A stretch of 31,525 nt of DNA from assembly GCA_964493985.1 (NCBI GenBank), contig CAZBQL010000029.1, positions 1 to 31,525 on the forward strand. The letters run 5' to 3'. The notes beneath the pieces were generated by a model. It was given only the letters and a program-made list of their open reading frames with translations, had not been told where the DNA came from and searched no databases. Shown one piece after another: positions 1-8,526 of the stretch (the first letter of the stretch is position 1; every line of letters starts with the position of its first letter). The DNA comes from MGML01 sp964493985 (lineage in GTDB: Bacteria > Chloroflexota > Dehalococcoidia > Dehalococcoidales > UBA2162). The position numbers and the translations under genes are program-made.

Positions 1-996
1 AATCTCTCTCGGAGGTTCGTAGACTCCATGTGTTCCCCGCCGGAATTCCTTCGGAGGGTCGAAAATTCGGATATGTCCGGGTATCTGCCTGCCCTCCCAG
101 TGAATATAGGGTTCTCCGAGTCTTCCAAGATGGCACGGATCATGATAGGTAACGGTCATATTAACAGTTTTGTCAGGTTTAAGTTTACCTTCATTAAGTA
201 ACCTAGCGAGATATTCTGTGATATGAAGTACCTTGAAATCTCCCTTGAGACCGAACTCATCGTACAGGACCTTGAAAGCATGATAACAGTCGGCGCATCC
301 GGTAACCAGAGTTTTTACTCCGGCTTTTTTATAGACAGCCATGTTTTTCTCTGCCTGCCTGACAGCATCTTCCTTATAGCCCATCTCGTGGGCACGTCCG
401 CCGCAGCAGGACTCATTGTCTCCGGCTACGCCTATATCCACTCCAGCTTTTTGCAACAGGTCGACGGTGTTCTGGGCTACTTTCCACATATCTTTGTTAT
501 AGCAGGTGCGGCATCCGGCGTGAAAAATTACCTCGCACTTTTCGGACGTGTAGTCTTTCACTTCTTTTCCTTCCAGCCAGTCTCCGCGCTTAATTTTCGT
601 TCCGGGTACCATGTGCCCCTGTGTTCTCAGGCTGGCGATGATCCGGTCCAGTGCAGGTAGAGTATGACTGTTTTCGACGCATCTGATCCTGGTTTCCAGT
701 ATCGGTTTCAATACCTCCATGTCCATGGCGTACTTGCAGGAGATATCGCAGCCGCCGCAGGTCATGCAGTTGTAGACGACATCGAGCAACTTATCGGTGT
801 ATTCAAGCCTGTTCTCCAGGATGGCGACACCTATTCCCATTCTTCCACCGCCTGAATAGGCATGAAAATCATTATATGTGATACTCGGGCAGATATTGAC
901 GGGCTGGTAACTCTTCACTTTTTCAAGTGGTATGAACTTGCATGCCGAACATCGGCAGCAGGTCTCCATATCACTCTGGTATTGTTCAAGCGCCAT
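1..996 (-). CDS. CCG-domain Fe-S oxidoreductase (HdrD/GlpC-like), 3' end outside window
   Basis: Leftward gene read on the reverse strand; 332 codons are visible and the C-terminus lies beyond the window edge. It starts at ATG 996 behind a GAGGAGAGG ribosome site. Two 4Fe-4S motifs are visible: C13/C16/C19 with C36-Pro, and a classical CxxCxxCxxxC at C77, C80, C83 and C87. Two cysteine-rich CCG modules follow: C162-x2-C165 with CCGG at 197-200 and GCADC at 234-237, then HDPC at 285-288 beginning the next module. This order is typical of HdrD, GlpC and LldE-type proteins, which pass electrons to or from disulfides, quinones or flavoproteins. It is probably cytosolic, since no membrane segment is seen. 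The partner and electron donor cannot be told because the downstream neighbours are missing. Confidence is high for family and low for substrate. Confidence 0.88.
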   Translation of the reverse strand, partial: MALEQYQSDMETCCRCSACKFIPLEKVKSYQPVNICPSITYNDFHAYSGGGRMGIGVAILENRLEYTDKLLDVVYNCMTCGGCDISCKYAMDMEVLKPILETRIRCVENSHTLPALDRIIASLRTQGHMVPGTKIKRGDWLEGKEVKDYTSEKCEVIFHAGCRTCYNKDMWKVAQNTVDLLQKAGVDIGVAGDNESCCGGRAHEMGYKEDAVRQAEKNMAVYKKAGVKTLVTGCADCYHAFKVLYDEFGLKGDFKVLHITEYLARLLNEGKLKPDKTVNMTVTYHDPCHLGRLGEPYIHWEGRQIPGHIRIFDPPKEFRRGTHGVYEPPREI

Positions 997-1159
997 ATTC
1001 CTCTCCTCACCAGTCCGGAGATATTACTGTTGTGGTTGTATCATTCTAGCATATTCCCGGCATTTCTGAACCGGTTTTTAAAATGAAGTAATCTATAATT
1101 GTATGCTAATATCAAATTGTAAAAAACAGGGAGTGATTTTCGTTCTGGGGAGGGCAGAT

Positions 1160-1603
1160 ATGAAAGTAAGTGAAGGACGAATCGGTCGGGTATTCGTTAT
1201 CCGCCTTGAGGATGGCGATGTCGTACCCGAATGCATAGAACGTTTTGCACAAGAGCAGGAAATAACAGTCGGCCAGGTTGTTCTTGTAGGCGGGATAGGC
1301 AGTGGCGAGGTTGTGGTCGGCCCCCGTCGTTCCGATGAAATGCCTCCGGAACCGGTCCTGCTGCCGGTAGACGGAGCACATGAGGTTGCGGGAGTGGGAG
1401 TGCTGGCACCTGATGAAGATGGGAAACCTGTTCTTCACATTCACGGAGCGCTGGGACGTTCCGGAAAAACTCTGACCGGCTGCCTCCGACCCGGCGTAAC
1501 GACCTGGCTTGTAGCCGAAGCTGTTATCTACGAAATCCTGGATATTAAGGCAACGAGAGTCTATGATGCAGCCAGTGAATTCAAGCTGCTGGAGGTGGAG
1601 TAA
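1160..1603 (+). CDS. PPC/DUF296 domain protein
   Basis: A 147-aa protein starting at ATG 1160, five bases after a GGGGAGGG ribosome site. The frame is open further upstream, but without a ribosome site. The sequence from MKVSEGRIGRVFVIRLEDG through the HIHGALG segment matches the PPC (plants and prokaryotes conserved, DUF296) fold, including the histidine pair of the HIHG motif and the GxxTxxCLRPG strand. Plant members are attached to AT-hook DNA-binding domains; the free-standing bacterial forms have no settled function. It is transcribed divergently from the Fe-S protein, with a TATAAT-like hexamer at 1094-1099 but no clear -35 box. Fold assignment is fairly sure; role unknown. Confidence 0.8.
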   Translation: MKVSEGRIGRVFVIRLEDGDVVPECIERFAQEQEITVGQVVLVGGIGSGEVVVGPRRSDEMPPEPVLLPVDGAHEVAGVGVLAPDEDGKPVLHIHGALGRSGKTLTGCLRPGVTTWLVAEAVIYEILDIKATRVYDAASEFKLLEVE

Positions 1604-1618
1604 CAAAATATTACCGGG

Positions 1619-2521
1619 TTATTTTATCGCGAGTTCGATATCCGGGAATGTTTCCCTGAGTCGTTTTTCTGTAATTTCTATCGCGTCCTTAGAGATATCT
1701 ATCCCTGTCCATTTTCTACCGAGTTGTTCCGCCGCGACTAGGGTTGTGCCGCAGCCGCAGAACGGGTCGAGGATTATGTCTCCCTCATTTGAGCTTGCCC
1801 CGATGATTCGCTCAAGGAGTGCCAGCGGTTTTTGAGTAGGGTAACCAAGCCGTTCTTTATACGGTCCGTGAAGCGGATCAATGTCCGCCCACCAGTCTTC
1901 AGGTACTTTGCCTTCATGTTTCAGGTAGTATCGCTTTCCGTATTTCAACCAGTACCTGTCGCCGTTCTCATCGGTGAAGTACGTACGGTTCGTCCTGTCT
2001 ACCAGGATATCCCTGTAATTGAATGTCCACCTGTCACTCTTTGTATAGAAAAGTATCGTATCGTGTTTACGGGCGAAGTGTTTGTTGGACCTTCCTCCGC
2101 CCTTGTATGACCAGGCGATCTCGTTTCTGAAATTTATTACTCCGAATATCCGGTCGAGTATGATTTTCAGGTAATGACTGGAAGTGGGATCGCAATGCAG
2201 ATAGAGAGAACCTGTGTTTTTCAATATGCGGTAAATTTCCAGCAGGCGGGGAGTCATCATTACCAGGTATGCCGCCACCGGAGTGCTCCCCAGGCCTTTA
2301 ACAAGACCTTTGACCAGTAAATGCAGCTCAGGTGATGATTCTCTGATTTGAGTCAGGCTATGTTCGGAAGTTGCATCCCATTTCCATGTATCGGTGAATG
2401 CTTTCCTGTTTTTTACCGGTCTACTTTCGCTTTCTCTGTGTAGATTATAGTCGCGATTGCTGTTAAAAGGCGGGTCCAGGTATACCAGGTCGATGGTCTC
2501 AGAGGGAATATACCTGCGCAT
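1619..2521 (-). CDS. Beta-class adenine/cytosine-N DNA methyltransferase, start unresolved
   Basis: Motif IV (DLVYLDPPFN) precedes motif I (ILDPFCGCGTT), the order of beta-class N6-adenine/N4-cytosine methyltransferases. The region between them, with PTQKPLALLERII shortly before motif I, is typical of the family. The first in-frame ATG is at 2521, but coding clearly continues upstream: the codons before it read NTLYHGDNLEI, the usual family N-terminus, back to about 2570 with no ATG in frame. An ATG at 2592, four bases after the proB stop, would supply a normal N-terminus (MSGRKRK) only after a one-base shift in an A-rich run. Either a non-ATG start, a real frameshift or a sequencing indel is possible. 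No restriction endonuclease is adjacent, so it may be a solitary methyltransferase. It follows proB on the same strand. Confidence 0.88.
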   Translation of the reverse strand: MRRYIPSETIDLVYLDPPFNSNRDYNLHRESESRPVKNRKAFTDTWKWDATSEHSLTQIRESSPELHLLVKGLVKGLGSTPVAAYLVMMTPRLLEIYRILKNTGSLYLHCDPTSSHYLKIILDRIFGVINFRNEIAWSYKGGGRSNKHFARKHDTILFYTKSDRWTFNYRDILVDRTNRTYFTDENGDRYWLKYGKRYYLKHEGKVPEDWWADIDPLHGPYKERLGYPTQKPLALLERIIGASSNEGDIILDPFCGCGTTLVAAEQLGRKWTGIDISKDAIEITEKRLRETFPDIELAIK

Positions 2522-2595
2522 AATCTCGAGGTTATCTCCGTGGTAAAGGGTGTTGGTTATTAGGGCTACTATTTTCTTTTTCTCCCTGACATAAT

Positions 2596-3732
2596 CTATA
2601 GAATAACCAGGTTGTTCCGGTGGATTACTTCCGAACCGTAATCATATCCCAGGGTATCGGCGATACTTTTCGAGTGTACACCTTTTATTGCAGTGATATC
2701 CGGTGCATTATAGTTTGTAATACCACAGCCGATGTGATTACCTTCAGGATCGCATATATCCACGGTGTCACCACGTTGAAATTTACCTTCCGTCCGGATA
2801 ATTCCTGCAGCCAGGAGGCTGCGATTCTGCTTTTTCAAAGCTTCGACCGCCCCTTTGTCTACTATTAATTTCCCTCTGGTCGACAGGCCGCTCATCATCC
2901 AGCGTTTCCGGCTTTCGAGGCTCCCGGCTGCAGGTGGAAACAGCGTGCCGATTTTCTCACCGGCAGTAATCCTGGTAATAATATCAGGTTCACGACCATC
3001 CGCTATCACGACTGCTACTCCGGAGGAGGTAGCCAGTCGTGCAGCTTCGATCTTCGTCAGCATTCCGCCGGTACCAAGAGATCCGGCTGTGCCTTTAACG
3101 ATTTCTGTGATACCTGCATCTATTTTATCTACCCGTGGAATGAGACTGGCGCCGGGATCACGGTGGGGGTCGGCGGTATATAGTCCGGCTATATCGCTGA
3201 GAATCAGCAGCAGATCTGCATCGACAAGGTTTGCTACCATAGCCGAAAGATTGTCATTATCCCCGAATTTTTCTTCCTTGATTTCATCGATTGCCACCAC
3301 ATCGTTCTCATTTACGATACAGATCACCTTTAATTCCAGGAGTGCTAAAAGTGTATTCCGCGCGTTCAGGTACCCGGCCCGGTCCGTGAGGTCCGATTTA
3401 GAAAGGAGAGCCTGGGCAACGGTAATTCCCGATTCTGAGAAAAGCTGGTCGTATATATTCATCAGTTGTCCCTGGCCGATAGAAGCGAGTACCTGCTTGT
3501 AAGGAATACCCCGATGGTCTCTGAAATGACCCAGCTTGTACCTTCCGGCAGCGATTGCTCCGGAGGACACTACGAGTATTTCAACGCCTTCATTATGAAG
3601 TTTTGCCATCTGGTTTACCAGTCCTGACATTATCTCGCGGTCAAGGCAGTCCGTGCCACTCGTAAGCAGACTGGTACCGAGTTTCACAATGATACGCCTG
3701 TAGAGTTGTCCTGACTTCTTTTTGTTGTCCAT
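2596..3732 (-). CDS. proB: Glutamate 5-kinase with C-terminal PUA domain
   Basis: First enzyme of proline synthesis, making gamma-glutamyl phosphate from glutamate and ATP. The N-terminal amino-acid-kinase domain (roughly residues 10-255) shows IIVKLGTSLLTSG, VSSGAIAAGRYKLG, NENDVVAIDE, FGDNDNLSAMVANLVDADLLLILSDIAGLY and the GTGGMLTKIEAA motif. A PUA domain fills about the last 95 residues. I chose ATG 3732; an in-frame TTG at 3744 would add four residues, and neither has a strong ribosome site. No proA is visible next to it. A TATAAT hexamer at 3760-3765 on this strand is a plausible -10 box. Full length for the family. Confidence 0.95.
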   Translation of the reverse strand: MDNKKKSGQLYRRIIVKLGTSLLTSGTDCLDREIMSGLVNQMAKLHNEGVEILVVSSGAIAAGRYKLGHFRDHRGIPYKQVLASIGQGQLMNIYDQLFSESGITVAQALLSKSDLTDRAGYLNARNTLLALLELKVICIVNENDVVAIDEIKEEKFGDNDNLSAMVANLVDADLLLILSDIAGLYTADPHRDPGASLIPRVDKIDAGITEIVKGTAGSLGTGGMLTKIEAARLATSSGVAVVIADGREPDIITRITAGEKIGTLFPPAAGSLESRKRWMMSGLSTRGKLIVDKGAVEALKKQNRSLLAAGIIRTEGKFQRGDTVDICDPEGNHIGCGITNYNAPDITAIKGVHSKSIADTLGYDYGSEVIHRNNLVIL

Positions 3733-3759
3733 GTTTATACTCAAAAAAAGATTAAGTTA

Positions 3760-3765
3760 ATTATA
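3760..3765 (-). promoter_or_regulatory. Putative -10 box of proB
   Basis: TATAAT on the reverse strand, about 28 bases before the proB ATG. No good -35 hexamer is seen at normal spacing, so this is a weak call. Confidence 0.35.
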
Positions 3766-3826
3766 ACACGCATAACAATGGCGGACTATTATCACAGGTG
3801 AATCTGTGTTACACTGGAAATGGAAA

Positions 3827-3852
3827 AGGGCTAGCCGGTACCGGCTAGCCCT
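3827..3852. repeat. 26-bp perfect palindrome in the mfd leader
   Basis: A perfect, loop-less inverted repeat centred on GGTACC, with arms AGGGCTAGCCGGT and ACCGGCTAGCCCT. It lies 28 bases before the mfd start codon, just upstream of its AAAAGGAG ribosome site, in the proB-mfd divergent region. It is not followed by a T-run, so it is not an obvious terminator. It could be a protein-binding site or an RNA hairpin near the ribosome site. Confidence 0.8.
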
Positions 3853-3880
3853 AAAAGGCGTTTGTGTAAAAGGAGAAAAT

Positions 3881-6800
3881 GTGGACTTAACGGGTTTACT
3901 GGCGCTGGCAGATAAGATGCCGGCGTATCAAAAATTGGTTCGAGAACTGGAGACCGGTTCCGGTAGTCCCGGCGCGGCGGTCCTTGACGCTGCCAAGCCT
4001 TTTCTTATTGCTTCCCTGTATAACCGTTTCAACTCACCGGTAATCATAGTTACTTCACAACCGGAAAACAGCCGGAAAATGTATGAACTGCTGACTGCCT
4101 GGCATCCGAAAGCTGATGTCAGGTTATTTCCCGAACCCGATGCATTACCGTATGAAAGAATTACTTCTGATATTGCCACTTCACTGGAGCGGATCCAGGC
4201 ATTATCGGCACTTGCGGGTATTACAGATAAGCCAAAGGAAACCAGAGCACCTATTATAATTGCTTCCATTGCTGCTTTTTTACAAAAACTGCCTGATATA
4301 AAGGAATTCTTTTCAGCCGGGCATATTATCAGGAAGGAAGCGGAACTGGACCCGTTTCGCCTGATATCCCTCTGGCAGTCAAGCGGTTACCGGCTCGAAG
4401 AAGTAGTGGATATTCCGGGAACGATAAGCCATCGGGGAGGAATACTGGATGTATTTCCTCCGACAAGTGATAATCCGGCCAGGCTGGAGTTTTTCGGTAA
4501 TACCATAGAAAGTATTCGCTTGTTCGATCCTGCAACACAACGCTCTGTCCGTGAAGTAGAATCACTCACGGTAGGTCCGGCGACAGAACTTCTGAAACCT
4601 TTCTCCGATGACCGCGAGGGTACTGAAAGGCTATTAAAATCACTGGACCTTTCAGGACTGAATCCGGATTTGAGAGACCAGTATACACACGAGATAGCGA
4701 TGCTCCTGGAAAAAGAGATGCCGGGAGACATGCAGTTCTATACCCCTTTATTCAACAACGGTAACCTGTTGGACTATCTTCCTGAAAACGGACTAATCGT
4801 TCTCAACGAACCATCATATATCAAGATAGCGGCGGAAGATTATCGTTCGAGAGCTGAAACGCTTCGTGCAGAAAAGATTGAGCAGGAAGAACTTCCGGTA
4901 AATTATCCAGTGCCATATTTTACCTGGGACGAGATAGATTCCGGATTCAGTAACCGCAGGACATTAAGACTCACCTCTTTTGGCGTGACCGAAGGAGAAA
5001 ACTGGCAGGAAATGGATTTCCTTCCGGCGCCAGGTTATGCCGGTCAGGTACCTCTCCTGATGGAGAAAACCCGGGAGATGCTTGATGAAGGTAAACGACT
5101 TGTCTTCATCAGTCACCAGGCAAACCGTCTATCGGAACTTCTTACCGACGAAGATATCATCGCCACTCCTGTAGATGAAATCAGGGAATTACCTCCATTG
5201 GGTTCACTGACCCTGGTACAGGGACTTCTTGCCGATGGCTGGACTGTCAACGATGAGACCTGTATCTACACGGATACGGAGATATTTGGTTTTATCAAGC
5301 AGAGACGCCTTTTAAAGAAGCGTCCGGTATCTCACCACCGCGTGTTTACCGACATCAGCCCGGGTGATTATGTAGTGCATATCGAACATGGTATCGGCAG
5401 GTTCGCCGGTGTGACGAAAATGAAGGCTGATTCCAGTCGGGGTGAAAAGGAATACATGGTCATCGAGTATGCATCCGGTGACAGGCTCTACGTTCCCACC
5501 GACCAGATAGACAGGATAGGTCGATATGTCGGTTCAGGTGAACAGGAACCGGTCTTAAGCCGGCTGGGCACGCAGGAATGGTCGCGGACCAAGCGTAAGG
5601 TTAAGGAAGCCGTCGAAGACATTGCCGATGAGCTGATAACTCTCTATGCCAGCCGTGAGGTGATCCCCGGATTTTCTTTCTCGAAAGATACTATATGGCA
5701 GCAGGAAGTGGAAGCAGCCTTCCCATACGTTGAGACACCCGACCAGATCCTGGTCCAGCGGCAGGTCAAGGAAGATATGGAAAATCCGAAACCCATGGAC
5801 AGGCTTGTGTGTGGAGATGTCGGTTACGGCAAGACCGAGGTGGCTATCCGAGCCGCGTTCAAGGCGGTAATGGACGGCAAGCAGGTAGCAGTGCTGGTGC
5901 CGACGACGGTGCTGGCCGAACAGCATTACTCGACCTTCAGCCAGAGATTAAGCGCCTTCCCGGTGACGATCGAGGTGCTGAGTCGTTTTCGTTCTCATGC
6001 CGAACAGCAAAGAATCGTTAAAGACCTGGCAGCAGGGAAGGTTGATATCTGTATAGGAACTCACAGGATAATCCAGAAGGATATTAAATTTAAAGAACTC
6101 GGCCTCCTGATAATAGACGAGGAGCAGAGGTTTGGCGTTACTCACAAAGAATACCTGAAGCAGATGAGAAAGGAAGTGGATGTCCTCACTCTGAGTGCTA
6201 CACCTATCCCCCGGACGCTTCACATGTCGCTGGTAGGAGTACGTGATATGAGCGTCATGGAGACTCCGCCGGAGGAGCGTCTGCCTATCAAGACCTATGT
6301 TGCCGAATTTAACGAACATCTTATAAGGGAAGCTATACTCAGGGAACTTGAGAGGAACGGACAGGTGTTCTTTGTCCATAACAGGGTCCGGAGTATAGTA
6401 CTTGTTGCTGAAAAACTTCGGGAACTTGTTCCGGAAGCCAGGATTTCGATAGGACACGGACAGATGGCTGAAGGTGAACTCGAAGCGGTTATGGCTGATT
6501 TTATCCAGGGCAACAGCGATATCCTGGTCTGCACCAGCATTATACAATCGGGACTCGATATGCCCAATGTCAATACGCTGATAGTGAACCGTGCCGACAA
6601 ATTCGGTCTGACCCAGCTTCACCAGCTTCGCGGCAGGGTAGGCCGGGGCACGGAAACCGCTTATGCTTACTTCCTCTATGACAAGGGACAGCGTCTTTCG
6701 CCGGTCGCCGAGACACGGTTAAGGACGATTGTTGAAGCATCTGAGCTTGGTGCCGGTTTTTCGATAGCGATGAAAGACCTTGAAATACGGGGAGCCGGTA

Positions 6801-7360
6801 CGCTGCTTGGAATGCGGCAGAGCGGTCACATATCCGCGGTTGGATTCAATTTATACACACAGCTTCTCTCACAGGCGATAGAAGAGCAGAAGGCGAGGCA
6901 GGCTGGTGTATCGGAGAATGATATCATATCTTCACGATTGCCGCCGCCGTCGATTGACCTTCCGATACCGGCGTTTATCCCCCAGGACTACGTGACCGAC
7001 CTTCTGACACGGCTGGATATGTACCAGAAGCTGGCGGACCTGGATAACGTTGATGGAATAGAAGCCATCGCCGCCGAGTTCAGGGACAGGTTCGGAGAGC
7101 TTCCGGAAGAAGTCGAGAACCTGCTTTACGCGGTCAGGATAAAGATACTTGGTTCTGGAACCGGGATAGGTGCTATCACCACCGTACGAAACGAGATAGT
7201 GATAACCCCGTTCGAAGGAATGCGTTTCGAGCGAGAAAAACTCGATAAATTGTATTTCGTCGGTGTCAGTACCGGTCGATTCCAGGTCCGCATCGACACA
7301 CGCCAACCTGGTACCGACTGGCGAGAAACACTGGAAAAGGTGGTCAGGGGGATAGTATAG
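3881..7360 (+). CDS. mfd: Transcription-repair coupling factor
   Basis: Mfd removes RNA polymerase stalled at DNA lesions and recruits the UvrABC machinery. Chosen start is GTG 3881, five bases after AAAGGAG, giving 1159 aa, the normal size; the open frame back to 3806 crosses the palindrome and has no ribosome site. Domain order: UvrB-like N-terminal module (to about 340), polymerase-interacting CarD-like domain around 490-550 (DYVVHIEHGIGRFAG), translocase with Walker A GDVGYGKTEVA near 645 and DEEQRFG near 746, helicase C motifs (QLHQLRGRVGRG), then the C-terminal TRCF domain from about 1020. All key motifs are intact. It is transcribed divergently from proB. Confidence 0.97.
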   Translation: MDLTGLLALADKMPAYQKLVRELETGSGSPGAAVLDAAKPFLIASLYNRFNSPVIIVTSQPENSRKMYELLTAWHPKADVRLFPEPDALPYERITSDIATSLERIQALSALAGITDKPKETRAPIIIASIAAFLQKLPDIKEFFSAGHIIRKEAELDPFRLISLWQSSGYRLEEVVDIPGTISHRGGILDVFPPTSDNPARLEFFGNTIESIRLFDPATQRSVREVESLTVGPATELLKPFSDDREGTERLLKSLDLSGLNPDLRDQYTHEIAMLLEKEMPGDMQFYTPLFNNGNLLDYLPENGLIVLNEPSYIKIAAEDYRSRAETLRAEKIEQEELPVNYPVPYFTWDEIDSGFSNRRTLRLTSFGVTEGENWQEMDFLPAPGYAGQVPLLMEKTREMLDEGKRLVFISHQANRLSELLTDEDIIATPVDEIRELPPLGSLTLVQGLLADGWTVNDETCIYTDTEIFGFIKQRRLLKKRPVSHHRVFTDISPGDYVVHIEHGIGRFAGVTKMKADSSRGEKEYMVIEYASGDRLYVPTDQIDRIGRYVGSGEQEPVLSRLGTQEWSRTKRKVKEAVEDIADELITLYASREVIPGFSFSKDTIWQQEVEAAFPYVETPDQILVQRQVKEDMENPKPMDRLVCGDVGYGKTEVAIRAAFKAVMDGKQVAVLVPTTVLAEQHYSTFSQRLSAFPVTIEVLSRFRSHAEQQRIVKDLAAGKVDICIGTHRIIQKDIKFKELGLLIIDEEQRFGVTHKEYLKQMRKEVDVLTLSATPIPRTLHMSLVGVRDMSVMETPPEERLPIKTYVAEFNEHLIREAILRELERNGQVFFVHNRVRSIVLVAEKLRELVPEARISIGHGQMAEGELEAVMADFIQGNSDILVCTSIIQSGLDMPNVNTLIVNRADKFGLTQLHQLRGRVGRGTETAYAYFLYDKGQRLSPVAETRLRTIVEASELGAGFSIAMKDLEIRGAGTLLGMRQSGHISAVGFNLYTQLLSQAIEEQKARQAGVSENDIISSRLPPPSIDLPIPAFIPQDYVTDLLTRLDMYQKLADLDNVDGIEAIAAEFRDRFGELPEEVENLLYAVRIKILGSGTGIGAITTVRNEIVITPFEGMRFEREKLDKLYFVGVSTGRFQVRIDTRQPGTDWRETLEKVVRGIV

Positions 7361-7390
7361 TGTCCATTATTCATTAGGAGGAAATGTTAT

Positions 7391-7717
7391 ATGGCAAGAT
7401 ATATTCTCGAGGTAAGGACAAATTGCAATGATCCGGAAAAAGAAGTGGAATATAACGACTGGTATAACAATGTCCATCTGCCCGATGTGCTGGAAACACC
7501 CGGGGTTGTCCGGGCAACTCGATATGAAAACACCAATCCGGCTGAAGGAGAGGCTAAATTCATTGCTATCTATGAGATAGAGACCGATGATATCGACGCG
7601 TTCATGAAAGCCTTAAATGAGAATATTCAGAAGAAGAGAGAAGCCGGAAGGATGAACGATCTGCTGGTGCGAACGGACAGGGGGCTATATAAGCAGACAT
7701 ATACACTCAAATCTTAG
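7391..7717 (+). CDS. Small dimeric alpha/beta-barrel (EthD/DUF4286-like) protein
   Basis: A 108-aa soluble protein with an AGGAGG ribosome site nine bases before ATG 7391. The motif NDWYNNVHLPDVLETPGVVRATRYE is typical of ferredoxin-like dimeric alpha/beta-barrel proteins such as EthD and DUF4286. Some members are oxygenases, isomerases or decarboxylases, but no catalytic residues can be assigned here. It begins 30 bases after mfd on the same strand and may be co-transcribed. A second small protein of the same broad fold lies at 22536. Function unknown. Confidence 0.7.
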   Translation: MARYILEVRTNCNDPEKEVEYNDWYNNVHLPDVLETPGVVRATRYENTNPAEGEAKFIAIYEIETDDIDAFMKALNENIQKKREAGRMNDLLVRTDRGLYKQTYTLKS

Positions 7718-7763
7718 ATTCTGGTATTGCACTGGGTGAATATTGTGAGTCAAAATCGGATGT

Positions 7764-7769
7764 TATAAT
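7764..7769 (+). promoter_or_regulatory. Putative -10 box for the HicB-like gene
   Basis: TATAAT located 30 bases before the hicB-like ATG. TTGTGA lies 15 bases upstream, a short spacing, so the -35 box is uncertain. Confidence 0.4.
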
Positions 7770-7799
7770 AGTCGTGACTCCGGAGTAAGGGAGAAAAGA

Positions 7800-8024
7800 A
7801 TGAAAACCTTCACCGCTTACATAGAGTGGGATAAGGATACGAAGTTATATGTAGGAAGTATCCCGTCTGTGCCTGGAGCATACACACAAGGAGAATCTCT
7901 GGACGAACTACATGAAAATCTGAAAGAGGTTCTTGAAATGTGCCTCGAAGAGATGGATGAGTCCGGTGAACCACTGGATTTTCCGGAATTTGTTGGATTA
8001 CAACAGATAGAGGTTGGGGTATGA
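7800..8024 (+). CDS. HicB-like antitoxin domain protein (orphan)
   Basis: A 74-aa protein with the HicB/UPF0150 fold: FTAYIEWDKDTKLYVGSIPSVPGAYTQGESLDELHENLKEVLEMCLEE matches the partly degenerate RNase-H-like HicB core. It has no added DNA-binding tail. Ribosome sites GGAG and GGGAG precede the ATG. HicB proteins normally neutralise a HicA mRNA interferase, but no hicA is found on either side; the ATG overlapping its stop opens only an 18-codon frame unlike HicA. It therefore appears as a solitary antitoxin-like protein, next to a separate higBA module and a corA relic. Confidence 0.72.
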   Translation: MKTFTAYIEWDKDTKLYVGSIPSVPGAYTQGESLDELHENLKEVLEMCLEEMDESGEPLDFPEFVGLQQIEVGV

Positions 8025-8088
8025 CATCTACTCTGAATGTTTATTATTCGATTTCAACTGGACTTCCCCGGTTATTTTGAAATCAACC

Positions 8089-8211
8089 TCACGGTTTCCA
8101 CGAATCGAGATTTTCACGGGCTATAGGGTCGATATGACCAAGCAGTTTTTTCGTATTTACTTTCAGAGGTCTGATAAAGGTGATTCTTCTCCTGCAAAAG
8201 CTTATCATGTT
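8089..8211 (-). pseudogene. Relic of a corA 3' end
   Basis: On the reverse strand this piece encodes a CorA tail (ITFIRPLKVNTKKLLGHID...ARENLDSWKP) ending at a TGA in the same place as the intact corA stop at 8977-8979. The two copies align without gaps over 123 bases, with about 93 matches by hand count. The 30 bases nearest the stop differ at one position, and divergence rises away from it. The relic begins immediately beyond the higA stop codon and has no start. It is therefore a leftover of a second, diverged corA, not a recent exact duplication. Confidence 0.85.
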
Positions 8212-8526
8212 TTATCTCTGTTGCGTTTCTACTTTATCTTTAGCAATTTCATTCCTTGGTCGTAAGCTAATTTCCAGTTCAGCGTCCAACGCATCAGCCA
8301 CTCTCTTAACGGTGGACAATGATGGCAGCGAATTACCGCTCTCCAATCTGGCTATGCTCTCTTGTTTGGTGTGGAGCAGTTCTGCTAGCTGCTCCTGAGA
8401 TAATCCCTTTGCTATTCGCAGCCGAATCAAAGTAGCCGCTAACTTATGTTCAGGCTCAAGTATCTCGTACTCATTTCTGAAATCCGGATCTTTCATCAAT
8501 TGTTTTTTATGCTCTCTCCAGTTCAT
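8212..8526 (-). CDS. higA: XRE-family antitoxin HigA
   Basis: A 104-aa protein whose centre (LIRLRIAKGLSQEQLAELLHTKQESIARLESGNSLPSLSTVKRVADALDAELEI) is a clear Cro/CI-type helix-turn-helix. The ATG overlaps the higB stop by four bases (ATGA), the usual toxin-first order of higBA systems. HigA binds and inhibits HigB and represses the shared promoter; the palindrome at 8886-8905 is the likely operator. Its stop codon abuts the corA relic, which places the module edge there. Confidence 0.88.
   Translation of the reverse strand: MNWREHKKQLMKDPDFRNEYEILEPEHKLAATLIRLRIAKGLSQEQLAELLHTKQESIARLESGNSLPSLSTVKRVADALDAELEISLRPRNEIAKDKVETQQR

Noticed and set aside
223..1086. Three plus-strand frames in the first kilobase
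   Set aside because: They are the antisense of the leftward CCG Fe-S protein, whose cysteine motifs and ribosome site are clear.
8014..8398. Plus-strand frames overlapping the end of hicB and higA as a possible hicA
   Set aside because: None resembles HicA; they run antisense to the corA relic and higA and lack a ribosome site. The ATG overlapping the hicB stop gives only 18 codons.
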